Shown here piece after piece: positions 10,660-21,835 of a DNA stretch of 64,000 nucleotides. The translations under genes and the position numbers were made by a program. The DNA comes from Dromiciops gliroides (Eukaryota; Chordata; Mammalia; Microbiotheria; Microbiotheriidae): positions 82,158,827-82,222,826 of the forward strand of contig NC_057861.1 of NCBI RefSeq assembly GCF_019393635.1, in the 5' to 3' direction. Below the pieces are notes generated by a model. It was not told where the DNA came from. It worked only from the letters and a program-made list of their open reading frames with translations, and did not search any database. The stretch's first letter is position 1. The number at the start of each line of letters is the position of its first letter.

Positions 10660-11440
10660 ACCAGAACGTGGGTTCAGGTCCTGGTTCTTACCATCAGTGA
10701 GACCTTGGGCAAAACGCCTCATTCTGTGCTGTGAGAGATGACTCATGATGATGGTCCCTACTCAAACTCTAATAACTATTAGATCATTCTGATTCTATAA
10801 GGGGTAATGATTGTTAGCAATGATTTTATTATGCTCATCTGGTAATATATATTTAGTCAGTCATCTAATTACAGGTATAAGAATAAGCAATGTATTAATC
10901 CCTACTTTGTACAAATCACAGAGAATAGAAGTTCTACTTGAAGGGCCCTCTCCTAGGCCTCCAACTTTAATGTAACATTTGCTGCTTGTTTACCAGCTAT
11001 GGAGCTCACTTGTGGCACCGCAAGAATGCTGACACGCATGTCTCCATCCTTGTGCATGAATCCTGTGACCAGACGAAGCATGGGTAGCATGGGCCACTAA
11101 TCGCCACCCTCCAATATGTTCTTGGAGCCTGTGTATGACTTGTGCCATCTCCTCTTGCCCACCCTAAGGAGGAGGCCACCCATCTTATGACCACCCAGTC
11201 CTCAGGCGTAGTCCCTGCTTCACCCAACCCGTGACCCTGCTGACAAACTATTTTTAGCTTCTGTGTCATGTCAATCAGTGGGCCTCTGTACATTGGACAA
11301 CCTCTTTAGAATGTTCAGGAAATAATTTTGCTATTAAACCTTATAAAAATAAGGCACCAAAAGGAGGTGGTATCTGAGATGGTGAGGAAGGTCTGGGGTC
11401 CACTTCATCAGAGGGGGCCATGCTGCTTTAATAAAGCTTG
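10660..11440. other. Unassigned sequence with MIR-like fragments
   Basis: The left part holds weak MIR/Ther1 debris. Positions 10980-11340 match no recognised repeat; the 95-codon minus-strand frame at 11006-11293 has no domain I recognise. Confidence 0.3.
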
Positions 11441-11625
11441 AAGCTCTGCCTCAGTTTCTCTTGTAGTTCTTCGGGGGGATTTTGTCTCCACAATGCCTCA
11501 GTTTCTTCACCTATAAAACAAGACCTTTAAGTGTGCACACTATGTATCTTAGAGAGGCATTGAGAAGAAAGTAGTTTTTAAATTGTAGAGTATTAAAGAG
11601 GTGTGAGCTTATTATTGTCATTATT
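11440..11625 (+). mobile_element. MIR SINE, 3' half
   Basis: Sense MIR 3' features are present: CTCAGTTTCTTCACCTATAA and AAATTGTAGAGTATTAAAGA ending in TTATTATTGTCATTATT. Confidence 0.55.
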
Positions 11626-11639
11626 CTTCCACTAAAAGG

Positions 11640-12325
11640 TTCCTAATGGGGCAGGGTTTGGGGGAATGGGAATATCATTTCTGCTCCTCCTGCCCCCACC
11701 CCTGTCTTCTGAGCTTCCTCATCACTGGAGGGTGTCATTGTGCTCATCCTCCCAGTCATGCTCAACTCTTCCTCTCTCACCCTGCCTGTGCCCCCTCCCT
11801 GCCCCCAATCCCAGAGCTCTCTCTCCTCCATTCAGCTGCCAGAAGTGTAGGTCTGACCCCTATTCAGTGAGCCCCAGGGCTTCACTATTGCCTCTGGGAT
11901 CAAATACAAACTCAGCCATTTAAAGGGGTTGACACCTTGGCTCCTTCCCATTCTTCTGGTCTCTCCTCTTGTGCCTCCTGCTGTCCATCCACACTGGGTT
12001 TAACTTGCCCTTCTGCCTTCCCACCCCTCCGTCTCCTGTCTTGTGTCTACACTGGCTCTTCCCCAGATCTGGAAGCTTCTGCCTCCTCCTTCCTGCCTTT
12101 GACAATCCCAGAATTCTTTGCAGACTCAGCTCAAAACCCACTTTCTGCATTCTTGTTCCTCAGCTTGCTAGCAGCCTTCCACTCTGGGGTGACCTGGCTT
12201 GTGGCTATTTGCACATACTTTGCCCTCCTTTAGAGCAGAAGCTCTATCCTGGACTCTCCTGGCCCCTCAGCCCAGTAACTGGCATATAGGAAATGCACTA
12301 TAAATGCTTGTTGTTTGGCTGATGT
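11640..12325 (+). mobile_element. L2 LINE 3' region, sense
   Basis: The block order is that of L2: ATCAAATACAAACTCAGCC, TGACACCTTGGCTCCTTCCC, CTCAGCTCAAAACCCACTT, GAGCAGAAGCTCTATCCTGG, and the end GGCATATAGGAAATGCAC followed by ATAAATGCTTGTTG. The frames here are not intact. Confidence 0.7.
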
Positions 12326-12344
12326 AGGAGAAAATCGTGACTTC

Positions 12345-12980
12345 CTGTTTGGGCCCCAGTCTACCTTTCCAGGCTGATTACACACTATTCCCTGCCTGCC
12401 ATGGACCATGGTCTCCAAACACACCGGCCTCTTGCTCAGCACCACACACACAGGACATGCTATTTCTGTGCTCTCTGCCTTGGCACACGGGCTGACCCTC
12501 CCCATCCCACCTGCCCTCCTCCTCTCGCCTTCCTCACCCTGGCTCCTAGAAGCCCTGCTTCCCTTCAGAGCTCCTTCAAGAAACCTTGTTTGATTGCCTC
12601 AGGTGTTAGTCCTCCCCCTTCCCCTCAAACAACAAGAACAACAACAGAGCCTTTGCATTTATTTTTGTAGATCTTTCTTTCTTTTTTTTTTTTTTTTTTT
12701 TTGCAGGGCAATGGGGGTTAAGTGACTTGCCGAGGGTCACACAGCTAGTAAGTGTCAAGTGTCTGAGGCCAGATTTGAACTCAGGTACTCCTGAAACCAG
12801 GGCTGGTGCTTTATCTACTGCGCCACCTAGCCGCCCTAGATCTTTCTTTAATGTTATATTTAATATTATTATATTATAGTTCATATTCATAATATAATAT
12901 ATACTATTTCATAATATTAGCTATTTTATAGCTATTTATTTATCTCCCAACAAGCTGCTTCAGGGCAGGCATCACCTCCC
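12345..12980 (+). mobile_element. Second L2 3' fragment, sense, split by a SINE
   Basis: It holds L2-like blocks (AGAGCTCCTTCAAGAAACC, GAGCCTTTGCATTTATTTTT) up to 12668, then the WSINE1, then continuation to CTTCAGGGCAGGCATCACCT and GCTTGGCACAGAACAGGTAC at about 12958-13022. The end resembles a third copy at 13562-13690. Confidence 0.55.
12681..12836 (-). mobile_element. WSINE1-type CORE-SINE with 13-bp target duplication
   Basis: A reversed copy with its poly(A) tail as T-run at the left, flanked by TAGATCTTTCTTT at 12668-12680 and 12837-12849. It inserted into L2. Confidence 0.93.
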
Positions 12981-14030
12981 TTTTGTCTTTCCATTCACAG
13001 CGCTTGGCACAGAACAGGTACTTATTAAACCGGTTGATTGACCGAATTAACCTCCATGGGTCTAAATCCTTGGCAGGTTGGGCTCTCTGTGGGTGGAGTG
13101 GCTTCTGACACCAGGGTTTCCCCGTGGTGAGGAGAGCTATCACAGAGTCAGGACAAGCTCTCCCTCCCCACCATGGACACCTCATTGTGGTGTGGAGGCG
13201 ACCCTGAATTCTCTAAGGTTATGCCAGCAAAATGCAGGCTAAAGCGGTGTTGAGTGCAGCCTGGCAGCCGGCTCTGAGTCTTCTTTGTGAACCAGATTTC
13301 CAAAAGGAAATCTCTAAAATGTGTACACAACAAGCATCGGCCTAGAGTATAGTAGGCTTAAAGGCCGCAGAATTAGGGTAGGACCAGAGTGCTAAGGGTC
13401 TTCCATGTCAGGCTTAGTAGTATGACCTTGGGGAGACACCAAAGATGTTTAAGAAGTGGAAGGATGTAATTAGAAATGTGTTGACTCACCCTCTCACCCT
13501 GCTTAAGAGAACAGTGATATACAGTTTTATTAGACATTCCTGAAGCTGTCCTTTGCGCTCCCCCCAAAACAACCACAACAAAGCCTTTGCATTTACTTTT
13601 TGTAAATCTAATATTTATTTATCTGTGAACGGGCTGGTAAAGGGCAGGGGTCCTCTCACTTTTGTCTTTCCATTCTCAGTGCTTGGCTCAGAGCCTCCCC
13701 TACTCCCTACATCCCATATATTCCCTTCCATCCTGAGGTAGGGGGTGGGGAATGACTTTGATCTGGATTTTGTTTTTTCATTAATCTAATCAGTGGCACT
13801 CCTTGGCTGTCCTTCTCTTGATTCATGTGCCTCTATTTTGAGAACTGGGATATAAATATCTAGATGCACACTCTATATTTTTTAATTTCCCTTGGATTCA
13901 TTGTTGAGTGCCTTGTGGACCCAATGGCCAGTTTCCTGCGTTCTAAGAATCCCCTGATGTGGGGGCTGGATGGTGGTCTATAGTGGAACAAAAGCCCCGG
14001 ACTGGGAATCATGGGGTCATAGCATCACAG
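12981..14030. other. L2 3' fragments and unassigned sequence
   Basis: Positions 13562-13690 repeat the L2-type 3' end seen at 12640-13020 (AGCCTTTGCATTTACTTTTT, CTTTTGTCTTTCCATTCTCA). Positions 13030-13550 and 13740-14030 contain nothing I can name. Confidence 0.4.
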
Positions 14031-14034
14031 ATTT

Positions 14035-14265
14035 AGTCTACCCCTCATTTTACAAATGAGGAAACTGAGGCCCAGAGAGTTCTTTGGCTTGTCCAAGTTT
14101 ACACAGGTAATAAGTGTCAGAAGTGGACCTTTTCCCTCTCTACCTATGGCCTGTTCTGTGATCCAGGGGAAAATCATTTGACCATTTACCTTCTCCTCCA
14201 TAAAATGAAGGGTTTCAACCAGATGACCTTGAAGTTCCCTTATCCTCTGAGTCTTTAATCCCATG
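14035..14265. mobile_element. Two MIR fragments in opposite orientation
   Basis: A reversed MIR (CATTTTACAAATGAGGAAAC, GGCTTGTCCAAGTTTACACA) at 14035-14125 is followed by a sense MIR piece at about 14150-14260 (CCTTCTCCTCCATAAAATGA). Confidence 0.55.
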
Positions 14266-14412
14266 ATGCTTTCTGAAGTCCCTTCTACCAGGAACATTCT
14301 GTGCTCTTGGCTCAAATGTTCAGTCCTCTGTGCTCCCTGTTCTACCACTCAGTGATTTGGTGCTCAAACAAGACTGAAAAGGAAGGGGGGCAATGAGTGA
14401 GGGCCTGGAGTC

Positions 14413-15233
14413 AGTGCTTCTTGTAGAAGAGTAGGGGGTCTTAGAGAGGAGGGCTCAGAGTTCAGAAGATTACGTTTTGAGTTGTAGGGGCCAAATTTAA
14501 TATGGGGAGAGTTAAATGGGTGGCTTGCCATAATATTGGGGTTCAGAAAACAATGAGGGACCTCTAGACCCAAAGCTTCCTCCCCTCCAGACTGCCTTTT
14601 TTAGTTATTTCTCCCAGGCCAATAAGAAAGGAGCTTAACAGCCACTTTTCCACAAACAAACCAGGTTTTATTTAATGGGAATAAAATACACAACAAAGGT
14701 GAAATTAACTAAGTCAAGGACAAGGGAGTAGGGAAAAAGGAAAATGGATAATCTCCCTAACTCTAGCAAGGGCTGCCTCAAACCCAAACTCGCTTTCAGC
14801 TCAGGTAATTCAAAGAGCTGGATTCAACTCACCACCAGGGGTCCATAATTTCTTTGGGAGTCAGTAGCCGGTCTCTGGTCCACTCCAAATGCTCCTCCAA
14901 GGTCAGAGAGAGACTGAGAATGAAAGAGTGAAAGAGTGAGCCACTTCCTGTTGGGGTCCCTTTTTCTACCCTTTTCTCCCTCCCCCAAAGGGGAGGTCCT
15001 TCAAGTAGTGTGGCTGAGATTGGTTCTCTGTTGATGACAGGCAGCCTCTGAGGACACGCCTTCTCAGGGTTGGCCAAGTTAAGCTAGGTCTAACAGGGCA
15101 GGCCAGGTATGGCTCAAGATCTAATCACCTTAAGTGGGTACTTAGTAGTTTCTCATTCACACCCAATTCAAACACTACTAAGTCAATCAAATTGGACCCC
15201 TGGGCATCTGCCAAATTCCATTATTTTACCACA
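14413..15233 (-). mobile_element. Endogenous retrovirus-type LTR (solo), inserted in a MIR
   Basis: On the minus strand the block starts TGTGGTAAAATAATGG, contains a GGGGGAGGGAGAAAAGG stretch and a polyadenylation signal in CATTAAATAAAACC (about 14675), and ends near 14413. GAGTC occurs at 14408-14412 and 15234-15238, fitting a 5-bp duplication, and MIR sequence flanks both sides. Its U3 start and centre resemble the LTR at 51845-52310. No internal viral genes are present. The left boundary is uncertain: if the LTR instead starts at TGCC (14593) the flanks do not match. Confidence 0.62.
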
Positions 15234-15300
15234 GAGTCCTATCTTTGACCCATCCTGGCTGGGTGACCCTGGGTTTGCTCCCTAATTTCTTAGTGTCCAG
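15234..15300 (+). mobile_element. MIR remnant right of the LTR
   Basis: CATCCTGGCTGGGTGACCCT is a sense MIR core. Its left part is GGGCCTGGAGTC at about 14401-14412, on the other side of the LTR. Confidence 0.6.
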
Positions 15301-15399
15301 GAAATGCACAGTGACTTTAGCTGCAGAGTAGTGGCACTCAGCATGGAGGACTTTCCTCACCAGAAGTCTCCCCAGACCAATGAAATAAGAAAACTGGTA

Positions 15400-15495
15400 T
15401 TACCACCATTACTACTACTACTACCACCACCACCACCACCACCACTACCACCACCACTACTATTTCTACTGCTGCCATTGCCACTGCCACTACAT
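15400..15495. repeat. (ACC/ACT)n trinucleotide repeat
   Basis: A run of CTA and CCA triplets, imperfect at the right (CTGCCATTGCCACTGCC). The proline/leucine and glycine/serine frames here come from the repeat. Confidence 0.9.
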
Positions 15496-15507
15496 TTATC
15501 ATGATAG

Positions 15508-15765
15508 CTGGAATTTAGGCAGTAATTTAAAGTTTGCAAAACACTTTCCACACCTTGGCTCATTGGATCCTCATGATAACCCTATGAGACAAGAGCTACC
15601 CATAGGTATTATTATCCATTTTTAGTTGAGGAAATAGATTGAGAGGCTTACTCAATTATCTAGTGATACACAATGAGTGTGGTCTGAGATGGCATTCAAA
15701 TCCAGATTTTCCTGACTCCAAGTCTTAGGCTGGCCTCCATACCTCACTTACAATTCAAAAGTGAT
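15508..15765 (-). mobile_element. Ther1/MIR-type SINE
   Basis: Reversed order: TTTAAAGTTTGCAAAACACT, CCTCATGATAACCCTATGAG, AGTTGAGGAAATAGATTGAG and TCAAATCCAGATTTTCCTG. Confidence 0.7.
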
Positions 15766-16205
15766 TTAATCCTTCATCTATTAAAAACAAAGAAACTTTT
15801 TATACCCTCAGGGAGCTTACATTTTACCAGGCTCAGATCCTGGCCTTGGCTGTGCATTGCCTGCTCTTCCAACTTCTCCTCCTCTTCTAGAGACTTCTTT
15901 GTTGGGGATTCAGAAGGCTGTTAGAGGGTGGCTGGAAGTTAGGCATCAGAAGAGTTGGGGTGCCTGTTTTGAGTACTCCCTGTGGGTGGAGCTGTGTCAT
16001 AGCCTGAAGAATAGACAGGATGAGATTGGGAAACTTCTACCATCATCCCTATTGATCTTATCATCCTTTAAGGTTATACAGTTTTATAATTCACTTTGAC
16101 ACATTTTCATAGTTGGTCCTTGAAATAACTGTGAGTTAGGTGATATGTACAGTATAAAGATGAGAAAACTGAGGTCCAGAGAAATCTAGTGATGGTTGAC
16201 TTCAT
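15766..16205. other. L2/MIR debris
   Basis: A short reversed L2 3' piece (CTCAGGGAGCTTACATTTTA, about 15805) and a Ther1-like reversed piece (16080-16195, GATGAGAAAACTGAGGTCC) surround unassigned sequence. No gene is seen. Confidence 0.4.
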
Positions 16206-16447
16206 TTTTTTGGTCATGTCCAACCCTTTGTGACCTATTTTGGGCTTTTCTTACCAAAGATACTAGAGTGGTTTGCCATTTCCTTTTCCAGCTCATTTTA
16301 CAGATAAGGAAACCGAGGCAAATGAGGTTAAGTGACTTTCCTAAGGTCACACAGCTAACAAGTGTCTGAGACTGGATTTGAACTCAGGCAGATGAGTCTT
16401 CCTGCTTCCAGGGCCCGATCTCCATCCACTGTGCCACCTAGCTACCC
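16206..16447 (-). mobile_element. Mar1-type CORE-SINE with 9-bp target duplication
   Basis: A reversed full Mar1: Bov-B-like tail at the left (GTGGTTTGCCATTTCCTTTT), CORE, then the head ending GCCACCTAGCTACCC. TGACTTCAT at 16197-16205 recurs at 16448-16456. Confidence 0.88.
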
Positions 16448-16456
16448 TGACTTCAT

Positions 16457-16850
16457 AAGGTGAGGCAATTTACAAGTCATGAATAGGCCAGTCTTTTAAC
16501 TCCCCCTCCCATGTTCACTTTCTGCTATACTTTCCTGATTCAGTCCTGCCCTCAGAGAACCTGTGATCTGAGGATCAGGCTCAGAGCCCTCTGAGCAAGG
16601 AGACATAATCCTACCTTCCAGCCTCCCTGAATATGATCCTCTATCTCATAAGTAGAAAAAAACAAGTGTGTGCTATAGAATAATATGTAAGAATTTGGAA
16701 GAGTCCAGGATCCACTAAGAATTTAGGAACCCACTGAGAGTATTGAGGGAGGACTTCAAAGAGGAGGTGAGACTTGAAGTGGGCAATGGAGGAAGTGGTA
16801 AGGGCTCTGACCTCTGACCCAAGCTGCCTGGGGACCCACAGACATTAAAT
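16457..16850. other. Unassigned sequence
   Basis: Weak antisense L2-like text (GGAGGACTTCAAAGAGGAGG) is visible, but nothing definite. Confidence 0.3.
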
Positions 16851-16861
16851 ATTGGTGTTAG

Positions 16862-17809
16862 GGCAGTTTTCAGATGAAGAAATCAAAGCTATCTATTGCC
16901 ATATGAAAAAATGCTCTTAATCATTATTGATTAGAAAAATGCAAATTAAAGCAACTTTGAGGTACCACCTATCAGATTGATTAATGTAACAAAAAAGGAA
17001 AATAATAAATATTGGAGAAGCTGTGGAAAAATTGGAACATTAATGCATTGTTGGTGGAGTTGTAAACTGTTCCAACCATTCTGGAGAACAATTTGGAACT
17101 ATGCCCAAAGGGCTATGGGACTCTGCATACCCTTTGACCCAGTAATACCACTGCTAGGTCTGTATCCCAAAGAGATCATAAAAAGGGAAAAGGACCCACA
17201 TGTACAAAATATTTATAGCAGTTCTTTTCGTGGTGGTAAAAAATTGGAAATCAAGGGAATGCCCATCAATTGGGGAATGGCTGAACAAGTTGTGGTATAT
17301 GAGTGTAATGGAATACTATTGTGACGTAAGAAATGATGAGCAGGCAGATTTCAGAAAAACCTGGAAAGACTTAAGTGGACTGATGCTGAGTGAAGGGAGC
17401 TGAACCAGGAGAACATTGTACACAGTAACAGCAACATTGTGTGATGATCAACTGTAACAGACTTAGCTCTTCTCAGCAATACAATGATCTAAGACATTTC
17501 CAAAGAACTCTCCACATCCAGAAAAAAGAATTGTCGATTCTGAGTGCAGATTGAACTATACTGTTTCTACTTTTTTTCTTTTTTGAGGTTTTCCCCTTGT
17601 TTTCTGATTCTTCTTTCACAACATGATTAATGCGGAAATACGTTTAATGCGATTGTATGTATATAACCTATATCAGATTACTTTCTGTCTTGGGGAGGGG
17701 GAGGGAGGGAGAAAGTTTTGGAACTAAAATTTTGAAAACAAGCATTGAAAACTATCTTTACACGAAATTGGAAAATAATAAAATACTTTAATGATTAAAA
17801 TAAAAAAGC
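16862..17809 (+). mobile_element. L1 LINE, 5'-truncated, ORF2 C-terminus and 3' UTR
   Basis: The plus strand encodes the C-terminal end of L1 ORF2p: IGTLMHCWWSCKLFQPFW, IPFDPVIPLLGLYPKE and a GMPINWGMAEQVVVYECNG-like block (about 17020-17320), split over two frames. An L1 3' UTR and an AATAAAATACTTTAATG tail follow. ATTGGTGTTAG at 16851-16861 is repeated at 17810-17820, an 11-bp duplication. It is truncated, not an active element. Confidence 0.92.
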
Positions 17810-17914
17810 ATTGGTGTTAGAATTTGGATCCAAGTCCCTCTTAATAACAGCCCTCTTAGGCAATCCAGTGAAATCGTCCAGGGGAAGAGAGAATATTGCA
17901 AGTAGCTGCTTTGG

Positions 17915-18480
17915 GACAATCAGCATGGCATAGTAGAAGGAGTATTGGTTCTTGAGTTAGGGCATCTGGGTTCAAATCTTACCTCTGATGCTTACTACTG
18001 TGTGACCTCTCTGGGCCTCATTTTCCTCATCCATAAATTAGGGGGTTGGACAAAGTGGCCTCTGGGACCCCTTCTAGGTCCAAATCTCTAATCTTCTGAT
18101 CTTATGACCTTTGATGCTTGTTACTAGGGGTGACATTGGGTAAATCACTAAGCTCTCTAGATCTCAGTTTCCTTATCTATAAAATGGCAAGACTGGACTA
18201 GATAGCTTCTGAGGGCCCTTCAGGACCCAGTCCTATGATGCTGTGCACTTACAGGACAATTAAGTGGCCCAGGGGACAGAGAAGGTACTGAACTTGGAAT
18301 CAGAAAGACCAGAGTTTGAATCCTGCCTTGGACACTTGGTAGTTCATAGCTCTGGGTAAATCAGTCAACTTCTCTGTGCCTTGGTTTCTTTATCTTTAAA
18401 ATGGGAAGGTTGGACTCACTGACCTCTGAGGTAATTTCCTACTCTAAATCTATCCATAGTCCTATTATCCTGTGGAAACT
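17915..18480 (+). mobile_element. Cluster of three sense MIR/CORE-SINE fragments
   Basis: Successive copies at about 17915-18095 (TCTGGGTTCAAATCTTACCT, CCTCATTTTCCTCATCC), 18120-18240 (TCAGTTTCCTTATCTATAAA) and 18255-18480 (GAGTTTGAATCCTGCCTTGG) lie head to tail in the same orientation. Confidence 0.6.
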
Positions 18481-18484
18481 TGGC

Positions 18485-18590
18485 ACACATTTATGCAGTT
18501 TCTTTCATGTGCCTGGCACTGTGTTAGACATGTAGACATACACAAAAACGCAACAGCTCATGCCCTACAGGCGCTTACCTTTTACTGGGT
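18485..18590 (-). mobile_element. L2 3' end, antisense
   Basis: ATGTGCCTGGCACTGTGTTA, then TGCCCTACAGGCGCTTACC, is the reversed L2 3' terminus. Confidence 0.6.
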
Positions 18591-18591
18591 T

Positions 18592-18770
18592 CAAATTTAG
18601 GCTTTGATACTTACTAGCTCTATGACCTTGGGCAAGTCACTTGAACCTCCCTGGGTCTCCTGAGGCTATTAGCACTAGAAATAGCCACTTTGCCAGGCTG
18701 TTGTGAAGGTCAAATGATATGATGCAGGTAAAGAGATTTATAAACCTGAAAATCCTTTATATAAAGGTAA
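18592..18770 (+). mobile_element. Ther1/MIR-type SINE
   Basis: GGGTTCAAATTTAGGC, CTTGGGCAAGTCACTTG and a 3' end with CTGTTGTGAAGGTCAAATGA are in sense order. Confidence 0.65.
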
Positions 18771-19027
18771 ACTCTCTTTCTCTTTTTTCTTTTTCCTTCT
18801 CCTTGTCCATTATTGCAAAGGGGGCGGGGAGAAGATACAGAAAAAAGACTGGGTGTTACCTCTCAGTGCTCACTCTCCTTTTGATGTGGTTAGGTATCCG
18901 TTTTGCCCAACACTGGCATTATTTTGAACTCTGCCTGGTCTTCCATTTCAGGGGGAGATGAAGTTGCTATAACAACACTCTGATTCATGTAATTGCTGCT
19001 ACAATCTGCTCCGTTCTTCTTGCTGTT

Positions 19028-19069
<42 letters not shown>

Positions 19070-19481
19070 CCAAAAAAACAACCACAAAACAAAAAAGCCC
19101 ACAGAGGGCCTGATACTACCATGACTTTCAAAGCCTTTCCAGGGATCTTCCACTGACTTGGTTTGTGACCTTGGACAAGTCACCTCTCTCTGCTTCTAGC
19201 TCTGAGATTTTGCCAGTTGGCAGGCCATTGGGATATCTCGGAAGGGGATGTGGACCAGGAATCTGGAATCTTGTCTCTTCCTTGCCACCAATTATTTGAC
19301 CTAAGGTATATCCCTTTAACTCCCTGGGTCTCAGTTTCTGCCTCTAAAAAGGAGGAGAGGGATTGGGTAGGATATCAAATTTGGAGCCAAAATACTTGGC
19401 TTAATATCTTAGATCATCCACTAGCCAACAGTGTGTACTCTCTATGCCTCAGTTTCCTCCAATCTTAAAAGGGTAGAGGTA
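18771..19481. other. (CA)n microsatellite, MIR bits and unassigned sequence
   Basis: A clean CA run occupies 19030-19068. Weak sense MIR fragments lie at about 19140-19220 and 19300-19465 (CTCAGTTTCTGCC, CTCAGTTTCCTCC). No gene is seen. Confidence 0.5.
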
Positions 19482-19631
19482 GGGGGCGGCTAGGTGGCGA
19501 AGTGGATAAAGCACTGGCCCTGGATTCAGGAGTACCTGAGTTCAAATCCGGCTTCAGACACTTGACACTTAACTAGCTGTGTGACCCTGGGCAAGTCACT
19601 TAACCCCCATTGCCCCGCAAAAGAAAAAAAA
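19482..19631 (+). mobile_element. WSINE1-type CORE-SINE with 15-bp target duplication
   Basis: It runs from GGGGGCGGCTAGGTGGCG to the A-rich tail. AAAAGGGTAGAGGTA is at 19467-19481 and 19632-19646. It is among the less diverged copies. Confidence 0.94.
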
Positions 19632-19646
19632 AAAAGGGTAGAGGTA

Positions 19647-20110
19647 AGACTAGATAATGGATAAGGTCCCTTTCAGTTCCAAATCTCTGATCCTATTATC
19701 AATTTGTAAACCTTTTAAAAACCTCCCAGTAGACGTTGGACCCTTGCCTGCTGGCTGCAGCATCAAGGGCTGTCTGGCCACCCATCGCTGGCTATGGGCC
19801 ACAGACTGAGGTGATATGAAAGGCGCTAGGGCTTCCAGGCATAGTATGGCTTTGGAGGCAGATGCCCTGGGTAGGAGGCAGCGGTCTGTAGGAGGCTTCA
19901 GGAGGAGGGGACACAGCTGCCTAAATGATGCTTTTCTGAGAGACCCATTGCAGTATTTATGGGTAGGTTGTATGTCATTTGTGATTAATAATGTTGCACC
20001 AAATCAGAGACTTATTATTAGCAATGATATTAATAGCTAATAATAATTTAAGACAATCGCAACAGGGATTAAGTGCCTGTTACGTGACGAACACAAGTTC
20101 TTTTTATTGG
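19647..20110. other. Unassigned sequence
   Basis: No definite feature; a short antisense L2-like string (GGGATTAAGTGCCTGTTACG) lies near 20066. Confidence 0.3.
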
Positions 20111-20114
20111 AACT

Positions 20115-20460
20115 GTACTCTATCCCTGGAGCCCCTTCCTCTAATTGATTGGTTTCTTCCAGAACCTTCATTTGAAGGAAAGTACCCAGAACAGCCACAT
20201 CTTTATTCCGGTCTGGGCTCCACTCCTGAATCGACTTTCTCTTCCATGCCCTGCTCAGGAAACTACTCTACCCTCCTTTCCCCTTCCTTTTCTTCCCCTT
20301 TCAGTTTCCTTTTATGTGTCGTCTTTCTTTATGAGAATTTAAGACCTTTGAGGAAAGGCACTGACTTTACTTAGCTTTAGCTTCTGCTCATATTTCTATC
20401 ATCAGTCCTAGTGTCTGGCACTTAGTAAGCCCTTAATGAACAGTTGTTGAATTATTGGAG
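20115..20460 (+). mobile_element. L2-type 3' end, sense
   Basis: The end CTTTGAGGAAAGGCACTGAC, CATATTTCTATCATCAGTCC and GTCTGGCACTTAGTAAGCCC then TTAATGAACAG is a LINE2-type 3' terminus, preceded by a compatible pyrimidine-rich 3' UTR. Confidence 0.55.
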
Positions 20461-20559
20461 CAAATCATTTAAATCCACAGGATCTCAGTTTCCTCTTTTT
20501 GAAAATAAGGGGATTTGACTGGATGATCTCTAAGGTTCCTTCTGGTTCCTATTCTCGTG

Positions 20560-21480
20560 GGGCTTACAGTCTAGTAGCAGAATAAGACTAAAAGATATGG
20601 TACATTAATTATGATACATAATTATTTGGTAGGTATAAAGTGAGGTCTTGGGGGTAGTTCATTACCAACCTGGGGAATAAGGGAAATTATGGGAAGGGAA
20701 TATTTGAATTAGGCTTTGAAAGATGGGTTTAACGATTGAAGAAGAAAATGGGGACATTCCAGATGTCAGTCATTTATTAAATGCCTACTATGTGCTAGGT
20801 AACTGTGCCAGGTTGCATCTTGAGCAGAGGTACAGAGTTGGGAGTGAAAGTGTATATTTAAGCAGTAAAGAATAGTCTAATTTTGCTGAAACAGAACGCA
20901 GGTAGGGAAGTATGTGGGCTAAAGCAGGAAAAGTAAAGGTGCTTCAGATGGTGGAGGGTAACAAATGCTTGGATCAGGAATTTGAATTTCTTGCAGGCAA
21001 CAGGGAGTCATAGAGAAATCTTGAGGAAGGGAGTGATGTGCCCGGACCTTTGAGAGATGACTGGGTGTAGTGGGGAAAACCTTTGATTCTGACTTGGGTT
21101 TTGCTGCTTCCTGCTAAGTGTGTGACCTCTTGAGGCCTTGTTTTCCTCATCTTTGGAAGGATGAATTTGGAATATTTTGATCTCTAAGGTCATGGCCAGC
21201 TCAAAATTCCATTATTAGAAGGAAGTGTGTCTGGTGGCGTGTGAAAGGTGGTTTGGGCGGGAGAGAAGATCTTCTAGGTGGCTGTTACAGCAGCTTGTCT
21301 TTGGGGACATGAGGGTTTGCCCCAGGAAGATACTAGTGGGAACAGAGACAATGGGATGGATGGGACTGAATTGGTAGGGCTTGGTAATCGACAGGATATA
21401 AGAAAGGAAGAATAACCTCACTATTCTGAATATAGAAGACTGAGACACAGGGTATTCAGGAGGGTATTCTTTCATTTGCT
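20560..21480 (-). mobile_element. L2 LINE, antisense, with MIR insertion
   Basis: The order follows antisense L2: GTCATTTATTAAATGCCTAC, GGCAACAGGGAGTCATAGAG, GGGAGTGATGTGCCC, and after a MIR-like piece (about 21055-21190) GGCTGTTACAGCAGC. The reading is weaker to the right. Confidence 0.55.
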
Positions 21481-21835
21481 AAGGGATGTGAGGTTGGCAT
21501 AGTTTGGAAACTGTTGGGCTCTTGTTTCTGAAGCAGACGAATCCTCCATCCCTCAGGAACACCCCTTGCATTTCACATTCTGCCTTGAATTTCAGGTGAG
21601 GAGGCCTCGTGACTGACATCTGGGGAGACTTAAGGACTTGGTTCCCTCCAGACCCTCTTGACGGAGCTTCCCCTTGGCTGGTAAGATCATCAAAGAAAGG
21701 GTGATTGTGAGGGCAGTGAAGAGTGTGACTGTGCGTTTAGCTCCATCTTTGAAGCTGGGCCTCCTCCCCCTCTCCTTCCTCTTTCTCCACCTCTTCTTCC
21801 TCTTCTGCTTTTTCCTCGCCTGAGTAAATAAAGCA
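21481..21835. other. Unassigned, pyrimidine-rich right half
   Basis: CT-rich around 21750-21810. No gene or named repeat. Confidence 0.3.

Noticed and set aside
11006..11293. 95-codon minus-strand open frame in unassigned DNA
   Set aside because: No family resemblance found; length is expected by chance in 64 kb. A translated database search would decide.
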